DNA of 64,000 nucleotides from positions 1,178,001-1,242,000 of the forward strand of contig NZ_JABBGC010000003.1 of NCBI RefSeq assembly GCF_012927205.1, written 5' to 3'. How positions within the stretch are numbered: the stretch's first letter is position 1; every line of letters starts with the position of its first letter. Of the stretch, positions 6,722-15,150 are shown one piece after another. Made by a program: the position numbers and the translations under genes. This DNA is from Chitinophaga fulva (GTDB lineage Bacteria; Bacteroidota; Bacteroidia; Chitinophagales; Chitinophagaceae). A model generated the notes under the pieces. It did not search any database and had not been told where the DNA came from. It saw nothing but the letters and a program-made list of their open reading frames with translations.

Positions 6722-9598
6722 ATGTTACAGCGGAGTGTGGAAAAGAGTTGTATTGCATTCTTCTTCTCTTTATTGTTTATATATTCAGGACTGAGCGCAC
6801 AGCACAGCGGTCTTGTTTCTTCCGACGTGCTGTATAAAATGGCATTGAAGGCGCGCAACGAAGAAAAGGACTATCCCAAAGCGATCAAATTCTGTAAAAA
6901 AGCATTGTCACAAAGCCCGGACTATACGGATATCCGCATCTTACTGGGCAAACTATACCAGGAAACCGGGCAACCGGTGGCCGCAGCCTTCGAATGGAAT
7001 GTAGTGCTCCGAAAAGATCCGGGCAACAGCGACGCCCTGCATTCACTGGTAAACCTCTACTACAGTCAGCATAATGCCCCCGAAGCCATCTGTTATATAG
7101 ATATGTTACTGGAGAAAACACCGCTCGATAAAGACCTGCTGCTCAAAAAATACGGGCTGTCAGAAGAAAGCGGCGATGTAGTAACACAGGCTAAGATCAT
7201 GGGACTTTTACGTACCCATTACATTTCAGATCCCAAAGTAGCAGCGCTGCTGGAAGACTATCAGATGCAGGCGGCCCGCCGCGGACGTAAAACCGGCGAT
7301 CTGAACGGCTCTGAAAAGATGTACGAACAGGTGTTACTGAAAGACAAAAACAATGTGGAAGCATTGCAGGGACTGGCGGCTTCGCTGGAAGGACAAGGCC
7401 GTTCCCGGGAAGCGCTCTCCTATTACAACCAATTACTGTCGCTTCATCCGGACAGCGCCTCATGGCGCTTAAAACGCTCTTCCATACAACTGGCCAACGG
7501 CAATTATGCTGCCGCACTGGAAGACGCCAAATGGCTGTACAAAAAACATCCGGGCCAATCCCTGTACAAACAACATCTGACAGATGTATACACCGCGTTG
7601 TACCGGCAGCCAAATGCCCCGGCCGAATACGCAGAACAATTACTGGCATTGCAACCGGGAAATAAGGCCGTGTACACGCAGCTGATCAATCAAGCTTATC
7701 AGCGTGGCGATTATACCGCCGCCAACGAATGGTGCAACAAAGCATTACAGGTATTTGCCGGTGATGTGGATATATTAAGAAAACAGATTGGCATACAGGA
7801 AAAAATGCAGGACTACAGCACCGCCGCCACCACTGCCGGTAAGCTGTTGCAGCTTCATCCCGGTGCTACGCATGAGCAAATCTATACCGACCTGCAACTG
7901 TCACGTGCCAGCAGGCTGGTACAAATGCAAAAGCCGGGAGAAGCTGCTACCGTCCTGCAATCAGCACTGAAACAAGTCCCCGGGCACAAAGACCTGCTGC
8001 TGCTTTTGTCCAATGTGCAAACTGCACTGGGCAAACCACAGGAAGCCTTATCCCTGCTGGACCAGGTACTGGCCAAACAACCGGCAGATACCGCCTTGTT
8101 GTTTAAAAAGTCCGGGTTGCTGGAAGCCACCCAACACTACGGGGAAGCCGCTGCCATCAGCGAGGGATTAATGACGCGTTACCCTGCAGAAAGCCGCTAC
8201 CGCCAGGCATATATAGACCAGGCCATGCAGGCCGCCAGAAACCATATTGCGCAAAAACAATATGCTGCCGCCGAACCTGCGCTATTGAAAGTATTGCAGT
8301 ATGCACCAGCCAATAAAGACGCCTGGATGTACCTGATCAACATGAAAAATGAGCAGCAACAAACTGCACAGGCATTGGATTACACCACCCGCGCACTACA
8401 TCAGCTGAACAACGATTCCCTGTTGCTGCAAAAGAAATCTGCCCTGTTACAACAGACCGGCCAATATTCCGCAGCCAGCACTATTGCGGCTGACCTGCAT
8501 CGCCGGTACCCCGCAGACACGGCGCTGCGGCAAATGTACTTCGACCAGCTGCTGGCACACGGAAAACAGTTACGCGAAAAACAGCAATGGGACAGCGCAT
8601 GGGCATTATACCAAACGGCCTATTCCCTGTCACCGGCAGATACCGCTGTACTGTATAACCTGACCGCCACCGCTACGGCCCGTAAACAATACGACTCTGT
8701 GCTCGTGTATGCCGACAAAGGTCTGGCTGTAAACGCCAACCAGCCGGCACTGCTGTCACAGAAAGCCAATGCGCTGGAACAGTTGCACCGCTATGCTGAT
8801 GCCGCACTGGTAGCAGGACAGCTCCGCAAACTGCAACCCGGCGAAAAGAAATGGCAACAATATGCTGATCACCTCAACGGCTATACGTACAGAAACCAGG
8901 TCGGGGTGATTCATCTGCAATCTGTTTACAGCAGAGACCTGGCGCCGGCCAGTATTACCTCTCTGCAATACCTGCACCGTTTTCAGCGGGGCACTGTCAC
9001 CGGAAGGCTCAACTACGGCACCAGGGAAGCCGGAAACGGTATTCAGCTGGAAGCAGAGACCTACTACACGCACAATCCCAGGTATTATTCCTACGGATTG
9101 TTCGGATGGTCCAACTCCGACGTATTCCCCACTATCCGCGCCGGCTATTCCCTTTTCCGGAATTTCAACAAAGGCTGGGAAGGTGAGCTGGGTGCACGTT
9201 ACGTAAAAAGCGACACCATCAATACCTATTCCGCCGTGGCTTCCGTAGGGAAGTATTTTGGCAACTATTGGGTGAACCTGCGTGGCTTCTTTACCAGTGA
9301 CGAACATCAGTGGTACCAGGCTTACACGCTGACCAACCGTTTTTACCTGAACGACCAAAAGGACTTCATTGCCCTGATTGGCAATATCGGCGCATCTCCG
9401 GATGACCGTAGCCGCAACTTCCAGTTTGGCAAAGTGGCGGGCTTCACCTCCACGTCCCTTACCGCAGGCTTCCAGAAAAATATCCGGGGAAGGGCCACCA
9501 TCGGCGCCTACAGCACCTGGACAAGGCAACAAATACCACAGCAATCATATCTGCATCAATTTGATACCTATCTGTTATTCCTCTGGAATTTCAGATAA
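6722..9598 (+). CDS. TPR-repeat protein with C-terminal YaiO-like outer-membrane beta-barrel
   Basis: The start at 6722 gives a signal peptide (MLQRSVEKSCIAFFFSLLFIYSGLSAQ); the reading frame also extends upstream over the GT2 gene, but that part is not expected to be coding. Residues about 30-740 form many tetratricopeptide repeats (for example GRSREALSYYNQLLSLHPDS, KPQEALSLLDQVLAKQPAD). The last 200 residues are aromatic, alternating strands (YYSYGLFGWSNSDVFPTIRAGY) of the YaiO outer-membrane family, ending in aromatic residues (LLFLWNFR). By analogy with PgaA and BcsC it may guide a polymer through the periplasm and outer membrane. It closes the operon; a terminator follows. Confidence 0.85.
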   Translation: MLQRSVEKSCIAFFFSLLFIYSGLSAQHSGLVSSDVLYKMALKARNEEKDYPKAIKFCKKALSQSPDYTDIRILLGKLYQETGQPVAAAFEWNVVLRKDPGNSDALHSLVNLYYSQHNAPEAICYIDMLLEKTPLDKDLLLKKYGLSEESGDVVTQAKIMGLLRTHYISDPKVAALLEDYQMQAARRGRKTGDLNGSEKMYEQVLLKDKNNVEALQGLAASLEGQGRSREALSYYNQLLSLHPDSASWRLKRSSIQLANGNYAAALEDAKWLYKKHPGQSLYKQHLTDVYTALYRQPNAPAEYAEQLLALQPGNKAVYTQLINQAYQRGDYTAANEWCNKALQVFAGDVDILRKQIGIQEKMQDYSTAATTAGKLLQLHPGATHEQIYTDLQLSRASRLVQMQKPGEAATVLQSALKQVPGHKDLLLLLSNVQTALGKPQEALSLLDQVLAKQPADTALLFKKSGLLEATQHYGEAAAISEGLMTRYPAESRYRQAYIDQAMQAARNHIAQKQYAAAEPALLKVLQYAPANKDAWMYLINMKNEQQQTAQALDYTTRALHQLNNDSLLLQKKSALLQQTGQYSAASTIAADLHRRYPADTALRQMYFDQLLAHGKQLREKQQWDSAWALYQTAYSLSPADTAVLYNLTATATARKQYDSVLVYADKGLAVNANQPALLSQKANALEQLHRYADAALVAGQLRKLQPGEKKWQQYADHLNGYTYRNQVGVIHLQSVYSRDLAPASITSLQYLHRFQRGTVTGRLNYGTREAGNGIQLEAETYYTHNPRYYSYGLFGWSNSDVFPTIRAGYSLFRNFNKGWEGELGARYVKSDTINTYSAVASVGKYFGNYWVNLRGFFTSDEHQWYQAYTLTNRFYLNDQKDFIALIGNIGASPDDRSRNFQFGKVAGFTSTSLTAGFQKNIRGRATIGAYSTWTRQQIPQQSYLHQFDTYLLFLWNFR

Positions 9599-9612
9599 AG
9601 AAAACCACAGTA

Positions 9613-9636
9613 AAGGAGGGCCTTAGTGCCCTCCTT
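9613..9636 (+). terminator. Terminator after the polysaccharide operon
   Basis: AAGGAGGGC (9613-9621) and GCCCTCCTT (9628-9636) form a perfect 9-bp stem with a 6-nt loop, 15 bases after the stop codon. It separates convergent genes and may act in both directions. Confidence 0.75.
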
Positions 9637-9668
9637 ACACGTATCGGGTTAACTCATTCACTTGTATC

Positions 9669-10835
9669 TTATCGCTTTTTATTTTGATCGATGATCCCGC
9701 AGATGGTACTTACGGTAACGGCCGAACGAAGTCCATCGGCCGGTGTATAGATCACATAATCCACCAGTCTGTCCACCGTGCTGGTGGCCACATGCATCCG
9801 CGTATCCGAAGAGGCGTAATAGATAAAAACTGTTCCATCGTCATCCATTACCCACCCGTTACAGAAAAGCACGTTAGACACGTCCCCTACCCGCTCTTCT
9901 CCTTCCGGCGCCATAAAATAACCTGCCGGTTTATGAATAATACGGGAAAGATCATGCAGGTCAGTCATGAAGAGATAAAGCACATAACGCATTCCCGCAG
10001 CGGTGTTGCGTACGCCGTGTGCCAGATGCAGCCAGCCATAAGGTGTTTTTAACGGCGCCGGTCCCAGCCCGTTCTTTATTTCAGCTACTGTATGATATAC
10101 TTTGGGATCGATGATTTTTTCTTCGGTGATCGCCGCCCGGGTGATATCACGGCATACACCGAAACCGATACCGCCACCGGTACCGGCACTGATAAAACCA
10201 TCCTGCGGACGGGTATAAAAGGCGTATTTCCCTTGTACGAATTCCGGATGCAGCACTACATTCCGCTGCTGTGGTGAAGGTGTTGTCAGGTCAGGCAGAC
10301 GCTCCCAATGTTCCAAATCTTTAGAGCGAATGATACCACAGGCAGCGATAGCTGCAGACTGGTCATAGGCAGGAGCTGCGGGGTCTTTACGCTCTGTGCA
10401 GAACAGGCCGTATACATAGCCGTCTTCATGCAATACCAACCGGATATCGTATACATTGATGTCCGGGTTTTCTGTTTCAGGGATAATGCCAGGATATTCC
10501 CGAAAACGAAAGTGGTCAATACCATTCTCACTTTCGGCCAGCGCGAAAAAAGATTTGCGGTCTGCACTTTCCACACGGGCCATCAGCACATACTTGTTGT
10601 TCCATTTGATAGCACCTGCGTTAAAAACGCCATTCATACCATAACGTTCCATCAGGTGTGGATTAGAAGCGGGGTTCAGGTCGTAGCGCCATTCCAGCGG
10701 TGTATGAGCGGCGGTGAGCACCGGGTAACGATAGCGGTCAAAGATACCGTTGCCCGGTGTTAGTTTTTCATTGTTCCTGTTTATCAGCAGCTGGTACTGT
10801 TGCTCCAGCGCTGTCAAACGCTCACTGAATTGCAT
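9669..10835 (-). CDS. GH130 glycoside phosphorylase (probable beta-mannosyl-glucose phosphorylase)
   Basis: The 388-residue length and the motifs fit GH130, especially subfamily 1: NPHLMERYGMNGVFNAGAIKW near the N-terminus, and NVYDIR holding the candidate proton-donor Asp at D130. GH130_1 enzymes phosphorolyse 4-O-beta-D-mannosyl-D-glucose to mannose-1-phosphate and glucose, a step in mannan use. No signal peptide, consistent with cytoplasmic action after import. The usual mannan partners (cellobiose 2-epimerase, a transporter) are not adjacent, so the exact substrate is inferred. The gene is apparently monocistronic. Confidence 0.85.
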   Translation of the reverse strand: MQFSERLTALEQQYQLLINRNNEKLTPGNGIFDRYRYPVLTAAHTPLEWRYDLNPASNPHLMERYGMNGVFNAGAIKWNNKYVLMARVESADRKSFFALAESENGIDHFRFREYPGIIPETENPDINVYDIRLVLHEDGYVYGLFCTERKDPAAPAYDQSAAIAACGIIRSKDLEHWERLPDLTTPSPQQRNVVLHPEFVQGKYAFYTRPQDGFISAGTGGGIGFGVCRDITRAAITEEKIIDPKVYHTVAEIKNGLGPAPLKTPYGWLHLAHGVRNTAAGMRYVLYLFMTDLHDLSRIIHKPAGYFMAPEGEERVGDVSNVLFCNGWVMDDDGTVFIYYASSDTRMHVATSTVDRLVDYVIYTPADGLRSAVTVSTICGIIDQNKKR

Positions 10836-10951
10836 AACGGAGAATTTGTCTCAAAGCTAATACTGCGCGTTACGCATTTATAGTACTTTTTTATCCGTTG
10901 TTTGACCTTCCGGCACCTTTTAGCGGCCGCTCTTTTGTGTTTCTTAAGAGA

Positions 10952-11707
10952 TTATTTCACATTCGACAATCCACCATCTACCAGTATTTCCGCACCGTGT
11001 ATATACCCTGCATCCGGCGAAGCCAGGAACAGTACCGTCTTCGCTATTTCCCATGGCTCACCAAAGCGTTTATACGGCAACGTTGGTGTCACACTGTCAA
11101 CGGCTCCTTTGATCTCTTCCGCAGACAGGCCGGTATTGTTAAAAATATTAGTCCGGATATACCCGGGACTGATACCATTGACCCGTATACCTTTTGCCGT
11201 ACACTCCATTGAAAACGTTTTGATAAAAGACTGTACTGCCGCTTTGGCCGCAGTGTATACAGAGAAGTGCTGAATGCCAAATGCTGTTACAAAAGAAGTG
11301 TTCAGGATAATGGAACCGCCTGATGCCATCAATGGCAGCAGCTGTTGCACGGTGAAGAAAGCTCCCTTCACCAGTATGTCGAACAGCTCATCGAAATGTG
11401 CTTCGTTCACCTGTTCAATGGGTGCGAATTTTCCGTATCCGGCGTTGACAAACAGTACATCTATGCGAGCCGTATGTTGTTGTAGCTGTGCCAGCAGCGC
11501 GAGGATGTCCGCCATTTTTCCTGCATCGGAGACGATGCCGGCCGCTGCCGGTCCCAGTGCTGCCACGGCTTTATCTACCGTTTCCTGGCTTCTGCCGGTA
11601 ATGATCACACGGGCGCCTGCCCTTATAAATTCCTGTGCAGTGGCAAAACCCATTCCATTGGTTCCTCCTGTAATGAAGACCACCTTTCCGTTAAATTGCT
11701 GTATCAT
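10952..11707 (-). CDS. SDR-family oxidoreductase
   Basis: A classical short-chain dehydrogenase/reductase of 251 residues. The NAD(P)-binding motif is FITGGTNGMGFATA, the structural motif is VNAGYG, the catalytic serine is in ILNTSFV, and the YxxxK dyad is in YTAAKAAVQ. The C-terminal segment ILVDGGLSNVK is typical. The substrate cannot be inferred. The gene stands alone, 117 bases from GH130 and divergent from the next gene. Confidence 0.92.
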   Translation of the reverse strand: MIQQFNGKVVFITGGTNGMGFATAQEFIRAGARVIITGRSQETVDKAVAALGPAAAGIVSDAGKMADILALLAQLQQHTARIDVLFVNAGYGKFAPIEQVNEAHFDELFDILVKGAFFTVQQLLPLMASGGSIILNTSFVTAFGIQHFSVYTAAKAAVQSFIKTFSMECTAKGIRVNGISPGYIRTNIFNNTGLSAEEIKGAVDSVTPTLPYKRFGEPWEIAKTVLFLASPDAGYIHGAEILVDGGLSNVK

Positions 11708-11877
11708 ATTATCAGTAAATTATACCGCAAAGGTGCTGATGGCCGCACAGCCTGAAAACCCGATTATTGCTGTATTTCCGCAGTAAAAAGATAATGATTT
11801 CTTAACCCGCTGGCGCCCCTACTGTCAGTGCGAAAGCAGTGATAGTAGTTAATATTAGTAACAAATAAAGTTGTGCT

Positions 11878-13344
11878 ATGCCCTATTTCCCTCAAACATT
11901 CCGGCAATATGTACTGAAAAACCCTTTCAATCGCCAGTACCTGAAGATTGCAGCTATTGCCATCCTGGTACAGCTGGTGATTTTTAAGATACTCTACCCC
12001 TACGGTGATTTTTTTTCGGACTCCTATAGTTATATCTATGCCGCCATCCTCAAACAGGAAGTGAGCCTCTGGCCCATTGGCTATACCGTTTTCCTGCGGC
12101 TCTTCCACACGATCAGTCATTCGGACGTCGCACTGGTGGGCTTTCAGTACGCGCTGGCACAATGTTCGGCACTCTACCTTTTTTTTACGGTGAGTTACTG
12201 GCTGCAACCTGGCGAGCAAACGAGGAGAATAATTTTTTATGTACTGCTTTTCAATCCGCTAATCCTCTACATCTGCAACTATATATCCAGCGACGGGCTG
12301 TTCCTTGCATTGAGCCTCATTTGGTTTACACAGTTACTGTGGCTCATATACCGGCCTTCTTATTCTTTGTTGCTGGCCCACACGATCATCATCGTCATTG
12401 CCTTTACCGTGCGGTACAATGCCATGTATTACCCGCTGATCACTGCGCTGGTAATGCTGCGGTGCCCGCAGAAAATCCCCTTTAAGGTAATAGGGATTAT
12501 AGCACCGCTGGTATTGATAGGAGGATTTATCAAATTTACAGAGCAGGCCGCCCGTAAGGTGACCGGCACCGCCCAGTTCTCCGTTTTCGGTGGCTGGCAG
12601 GTGGCCAACAACGCCTTATACATGTTTCCATACCTGAGAGATTATCCGGAGCCACCGGCAGGCTGCGAGGCTTTCCACAAGGAGGTAGTACATTTCTTCC
12701 GTGATGTGGTTCCTAAAGGCGGCGGCATTCCCTCTCCGATCGATGGGGCCGTTTACCTCAAGCATCCGAATGCGCCACTAAAAAAATACATGGAGCTGAC
12801 CTACGGCCCCAAAGACGACTCCACCGGCGGCATTCAATCATGGGGCAGCGTGGCACCGGTATATGGGAAATACGGCAGTTACATGATCCGGCAACATCCC
12901 TTCTATTTTGCCCGTTATTTTCTATTGCCTAACACCCTGAATTACTTTGTGCCGCCACTAGAGAAGTTATCGGAATATAATCTTGGCAGCTATCATGTAT
13001 CCGGCACTGCCGTACACTGGTTTCATTACCCATCCAAAGAGCTGAGTTCAGTGGCTTCTATTGGTGCACAACGGGCTTTGTTGTTCTTCTTTCCTTTTAT
13101 ATTTGGTTTGTTGAACCTGATATTTTTAGGAATGATCGTCAAATGGTTCGTGTCTGCTACACGCAAGACAGTTGACCGGCCCTATCGCGACAGCCTGCTG
13201 CTAGTATTCGTGACGCTGCTGGTCAATGCAGGGTTTGGCATCCTCGCCTCCCCGATCGTTTTCCGCTACCAGGTATTCCCGATGATCCTCTGTTTCCTGT
13301 TCATCAGTGTACTGATTGATAAACTTAAACCCGAGTTACAGTAA
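11878..13344 (+). CDS. Polytopic membrane protein, GT-C-like (glycosyltransferase 39/ArnT-type fold)
   Basis: This 488-residue protein has roughly ten hydrophobic helices and an early periplasmic acidic motif (YGDFFSDSYSYIYAA), resembling the first-loop Asp motif of GT-C lipid-phosphosugar transferases. Other segments such as RYNAMYYPLITALVMLR agree with this family. A long extracytoplasmic loop lies between residues about 230 and 380. It may move a sugar from a polyprenyl carrier onto a glycan or lipid. The acceptor is unknown, and family assignment rests on topology and one motif. Confidence 0.6.
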   Translation: MPYFPQTFRQYVLKNPFNRQYLKIAAIAILVQLVIFKILYPYGDFFSDSYSYIYAAILKQEVSLWPIGYTVFLRLFHTISHSDVALVGFQYALAQCSALYLFFTVSYWLQPGEQTRRIIFYVLLFNPLILYICNYISSDGLFLALSLIWFTQLLWLIYRPSYSLLLAHTIIIVIAFTVRYNAMYYPLITALVMLRCPQKIPFKVIGIIAPLVLIGGFIKFTEQAARKVTGTAQFSVFGGWQVANNALYMFPYLRDYPEPPAGCEAFHKEVVHFFRDVVPKGGGIPSPIDGAVYLKHPNAPLKKYMELTYGPKDDSTGGIQSWGSVAPVYGKYGSYMIRQHPFYFARYFLLPNTLNYFVPPLEKLSEYNLGSYHVSGTAVHWFHYPSKELSSVASIGAQRALLFFFPFIFGLLNLIFLGMIVKWFVSATRKTVDRPYRDSLLLVFVTLLVNAGFGILASPIVFRYQVFPMILCFLFISVLIDKLKPELQ

Positions 13345-13409
13345 AGATGAATTAACATTGTTGAATGAAAAGGATATTGGATATTTGACGGCATTATTAA
13401 TATGCTATC

Positions 13410-14459
13410 ATGAAATATCCTGCCCGTTTCCTGTTCCTGTTTATGTTGTTTTGCCGTTTTTCCGCCACTGCCCAGTCCCCATGGCCGGCAGAAAAAGCTG
13501 CGGCCTGGTATCAGCAACAGGGCTGGCTGCTGGGGGCCAACTTCATCCCCTCTACGGCAGTCAACCAACTTGAAATGTGGCAGGCCGCCACTTTTGACAC
13601 CGCTACTATCAACAGGGAGCTGGGTTATGCTGCCGCTACCGGACTTAACATCATGCGGGTATATCTGCATCACCTGGCATGGCAGCAGGACCGTGAAGGT
13701 TTCAAACAACGGGTCAGCCAATACCTCGATATCGCCTCCCGGCATCATATCGGCACCATGTTCGTTTTCTTTGACGATTGCTGGCGCGACACCTACCAGC
13801 CGGGCCCACAGCCGGCGCCCGTTCCCGGCGTACATAACAGCGGCTGGCTCAAAGATCCCGGCGGACTGATAGACCGTGATACTACCCTCATGGATACCCT
13901 GCGTGTATATGTGCAGGATATCATCCATACTTTTAAACAAGATCAACGGGTAACCATCTGGGACCTGTACAATGAACCGGGACATTTTAAACACGGCGCC
14001 AAAAGCTGGCCGTTGTTGAAAAATGTAGTCACCTGGGCACGGGCAGAAGCACCAGACCAACCCCTCACCATCGGCATATGGAACAAGGAGTTCACCGACT
14101 TCAACCAATACCAGCTGGAACAGTCAGATATCATCACTTTCCATAATTATCGTGACAGCACCTCCATGCAGGAAGCTATCGATACCCTTCTCCGGTACAA
14201 TAGGCCGATTATCTGTTCTGAATACATGAAACGCCCCAATAACAGCACTTTCGCCACACATCTGCCGATGATGAAAAAAGCCGGTATCGGAGCTATCAAC
14301 TGGGGACTCGTAGCCGGTAAAACACAAACCAACTATCCACAGGGAAATAAAGGCGGTGAACCGGAACCAGCCATCTGGTACCATGATATTTTCCGGGCAG
14401 ACGGTACGCCGTTCGATGCAAAGGAGACAACCTTCATCCGGGAAATAAGCGGGAAATAA
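13410..14459 (+). CDS. Secreted GH5-like (clan A) glycoside hydrolase
   Basis: A signal peptide (MKYPARFLFLFMLFCRFSATAQ) precedes a TIM-barrel hydrolase of about 330 residues. The acid/base Glu is E189 in WDLYNEP and the nucleophile Glu is E271 in IICSEYMKRP, the spacing expected for clan GH-A. The early MRVYLHH and FDDCW strands also fit. It is like proteins often named cellulase family or 1,4-beta-xylanase, but the substrate is not determined by sequence alone. It lies 65 bases after the GT-C-like gene in the same direction. Confidence 0.85.
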   Translation: MKYPARFLFLFMLFCRFSATAQSPWPAEKAAAWYQQQGWLLGANFIPSTAVNQLEMWQAATFDTATINRELGYAAATGLNIMRVYLHHLAWQQDREGFKQRVSQYLDIASRHHIGTMFVFFDDCWRDTYQPGPQPAPVPGVHNSGWLKDPGGLIDRDTTLMDTLRVYVQDIIHTFKQDQRVTIWDLYNEPGHFKHGAKSWPLLKNVVTWARAEAPDQPLTIGIWNKEFTDFNQYQLEQSDIITFHNYRDSTSMQEAIDTLLRYNRPIICSEYMKRPNNSTFATHLPMMKKAGIGAINWGLVAGKTQTNYPQGNKGGEPEPAIWYHDIFRADGTPFDAKETTFIREISGK

Positions 14460-14636
14460 CTACTTATTCTATTGATTAACGATTCCATTGAATGCTAACA
14501 TACCTGGCAGTATGTCAGGAGAACTTTCCATGTCCAATTTTTCGCCCCGCCTCCCGCTAACGAACAAAATAAAAGGGTTACATTTAATATACCTGTAATC
14601 ATTCCCTCAGCTTTTTAACCCGTAAACAATAAATCT

Positions 14637-14837
14637 ATGCATCCGGAAAAATTATCCCTCGACAGAAAACTCTTCCTCCAGAAAGAAACTGTTGCCGTTA
14701 TGAATCCTGTTGATGTGACCAAAAGCCCGCAGGCCCGCAGCGCTCCTTACGAGACAGCGCTTTCCATGGACTCACCGGCTCGTTGTTTTCCCTGTTGCGC
14801 AGAGCCTCCGATTACTTTTGTTACCTGCCGTAACTAA
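14637..14837 (+). CDS. Class I lanthipeptide-type precursor peptide 1
   Basis: This 66-residue peptide has the Bacteroidota lanthipeptide leader pattern (KLSLDRKLFLQKETVAVMN) in residues 5-23. The C-terminal part holds the conserved block TALSMDSP and the Cys-rich core RCFPCCAEP, with cysteines at 50, 53, 54 and 64 and several Ser/Thr residues as possible dehydration sites. There is no Gly-Gly leader end. A LanC cyclase follows two genes later, so the likely product has lanthionine rings. The absence of a nearby LanB leaves open whether it is dehydrated, or made as a disulfide peptide. Confidence 0.8.
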   Translation: MHPEKLSLDRKLFLQKETVAVMNPVDVTKSPQARSAPYETALSMDSPARCFPCCAEPPITFVTCRN

Positions 14838-14892
14838 GGGCGTGCTACTGTCATTATTCCCTCAGCTTTTCTTAACCTGTAAATCATAATTT

Positions 14893-15090
14893 ATGCAACC
14901 AGAAAAACTGTCCCTCGACAAAAAACTCTTCCTCCAGAAAGAGACTATTGCTGTTATGAACGAAACAGACGTGATCGATGCACCACAGGCAGTGAGTGCT
15001 CCTTTCCGTACAGCGCTTTCTATGGACTCCCCGTTGCGGTGCTGGCCCTGCTGCGCACAGCCTAACACCCAAGCCGGCTGTCCCAACTGA
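14893..15090 (+). CDS. Class I lanthipeptide-type precursor peptide 2
   Basis: A 65-residue paralogue of the preceding peptide. The leader (KLSLDKKLFLQKETIAVMN), the block TALSMDSP and the motif RCWPCCAQP are retained; cysteines are at 50, 53, 54 and 63. Changes cluster in the centre (residues 24-30) and the tail (NTQAGCPN versus PITFVTCRN), as expected of a precursor pair that diversifies its product while keeping the enzyme recognition sequence. It lies 60 bases before the LanC gene and is probably co-transcribed with it. Confidence 0.8.
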   Translation: MQPEKLSLDKKLFLQKETIAVMNETDVIDAPQAVSAPFRTALSMDSPLRCWPCCAQPNTQAGCPN

Positions 15091-15150
15091 TTTTTCCCTG
15101 ATAGCGCATGGCAGACGTTGTGCTGCCATGCTTTTTTTAATCCTGTACAT

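Larger units (their letters stand above)
14598..15090 (+). repeat. Tandem duplication carrying two lanthipeptide precursor genes
   Basis: The segments at about 14598-14837 and 14852-15090 are copies of each other, including the untranslated leader: ATTCCCTCAGCTTTT occurs at 14601 and again at 14855, at the same distance from each start codon. The copies differ most in the last ten codons, the mature-peptide tail. Confidence 0.85.

Noticed and set aside
8756..9544. A 262-codon minus-strand frame across the TPR/YaiO gene.
   Set aside because: The plus strand codes for a clear beta-barrel here; the antisense frame is only a by-product.
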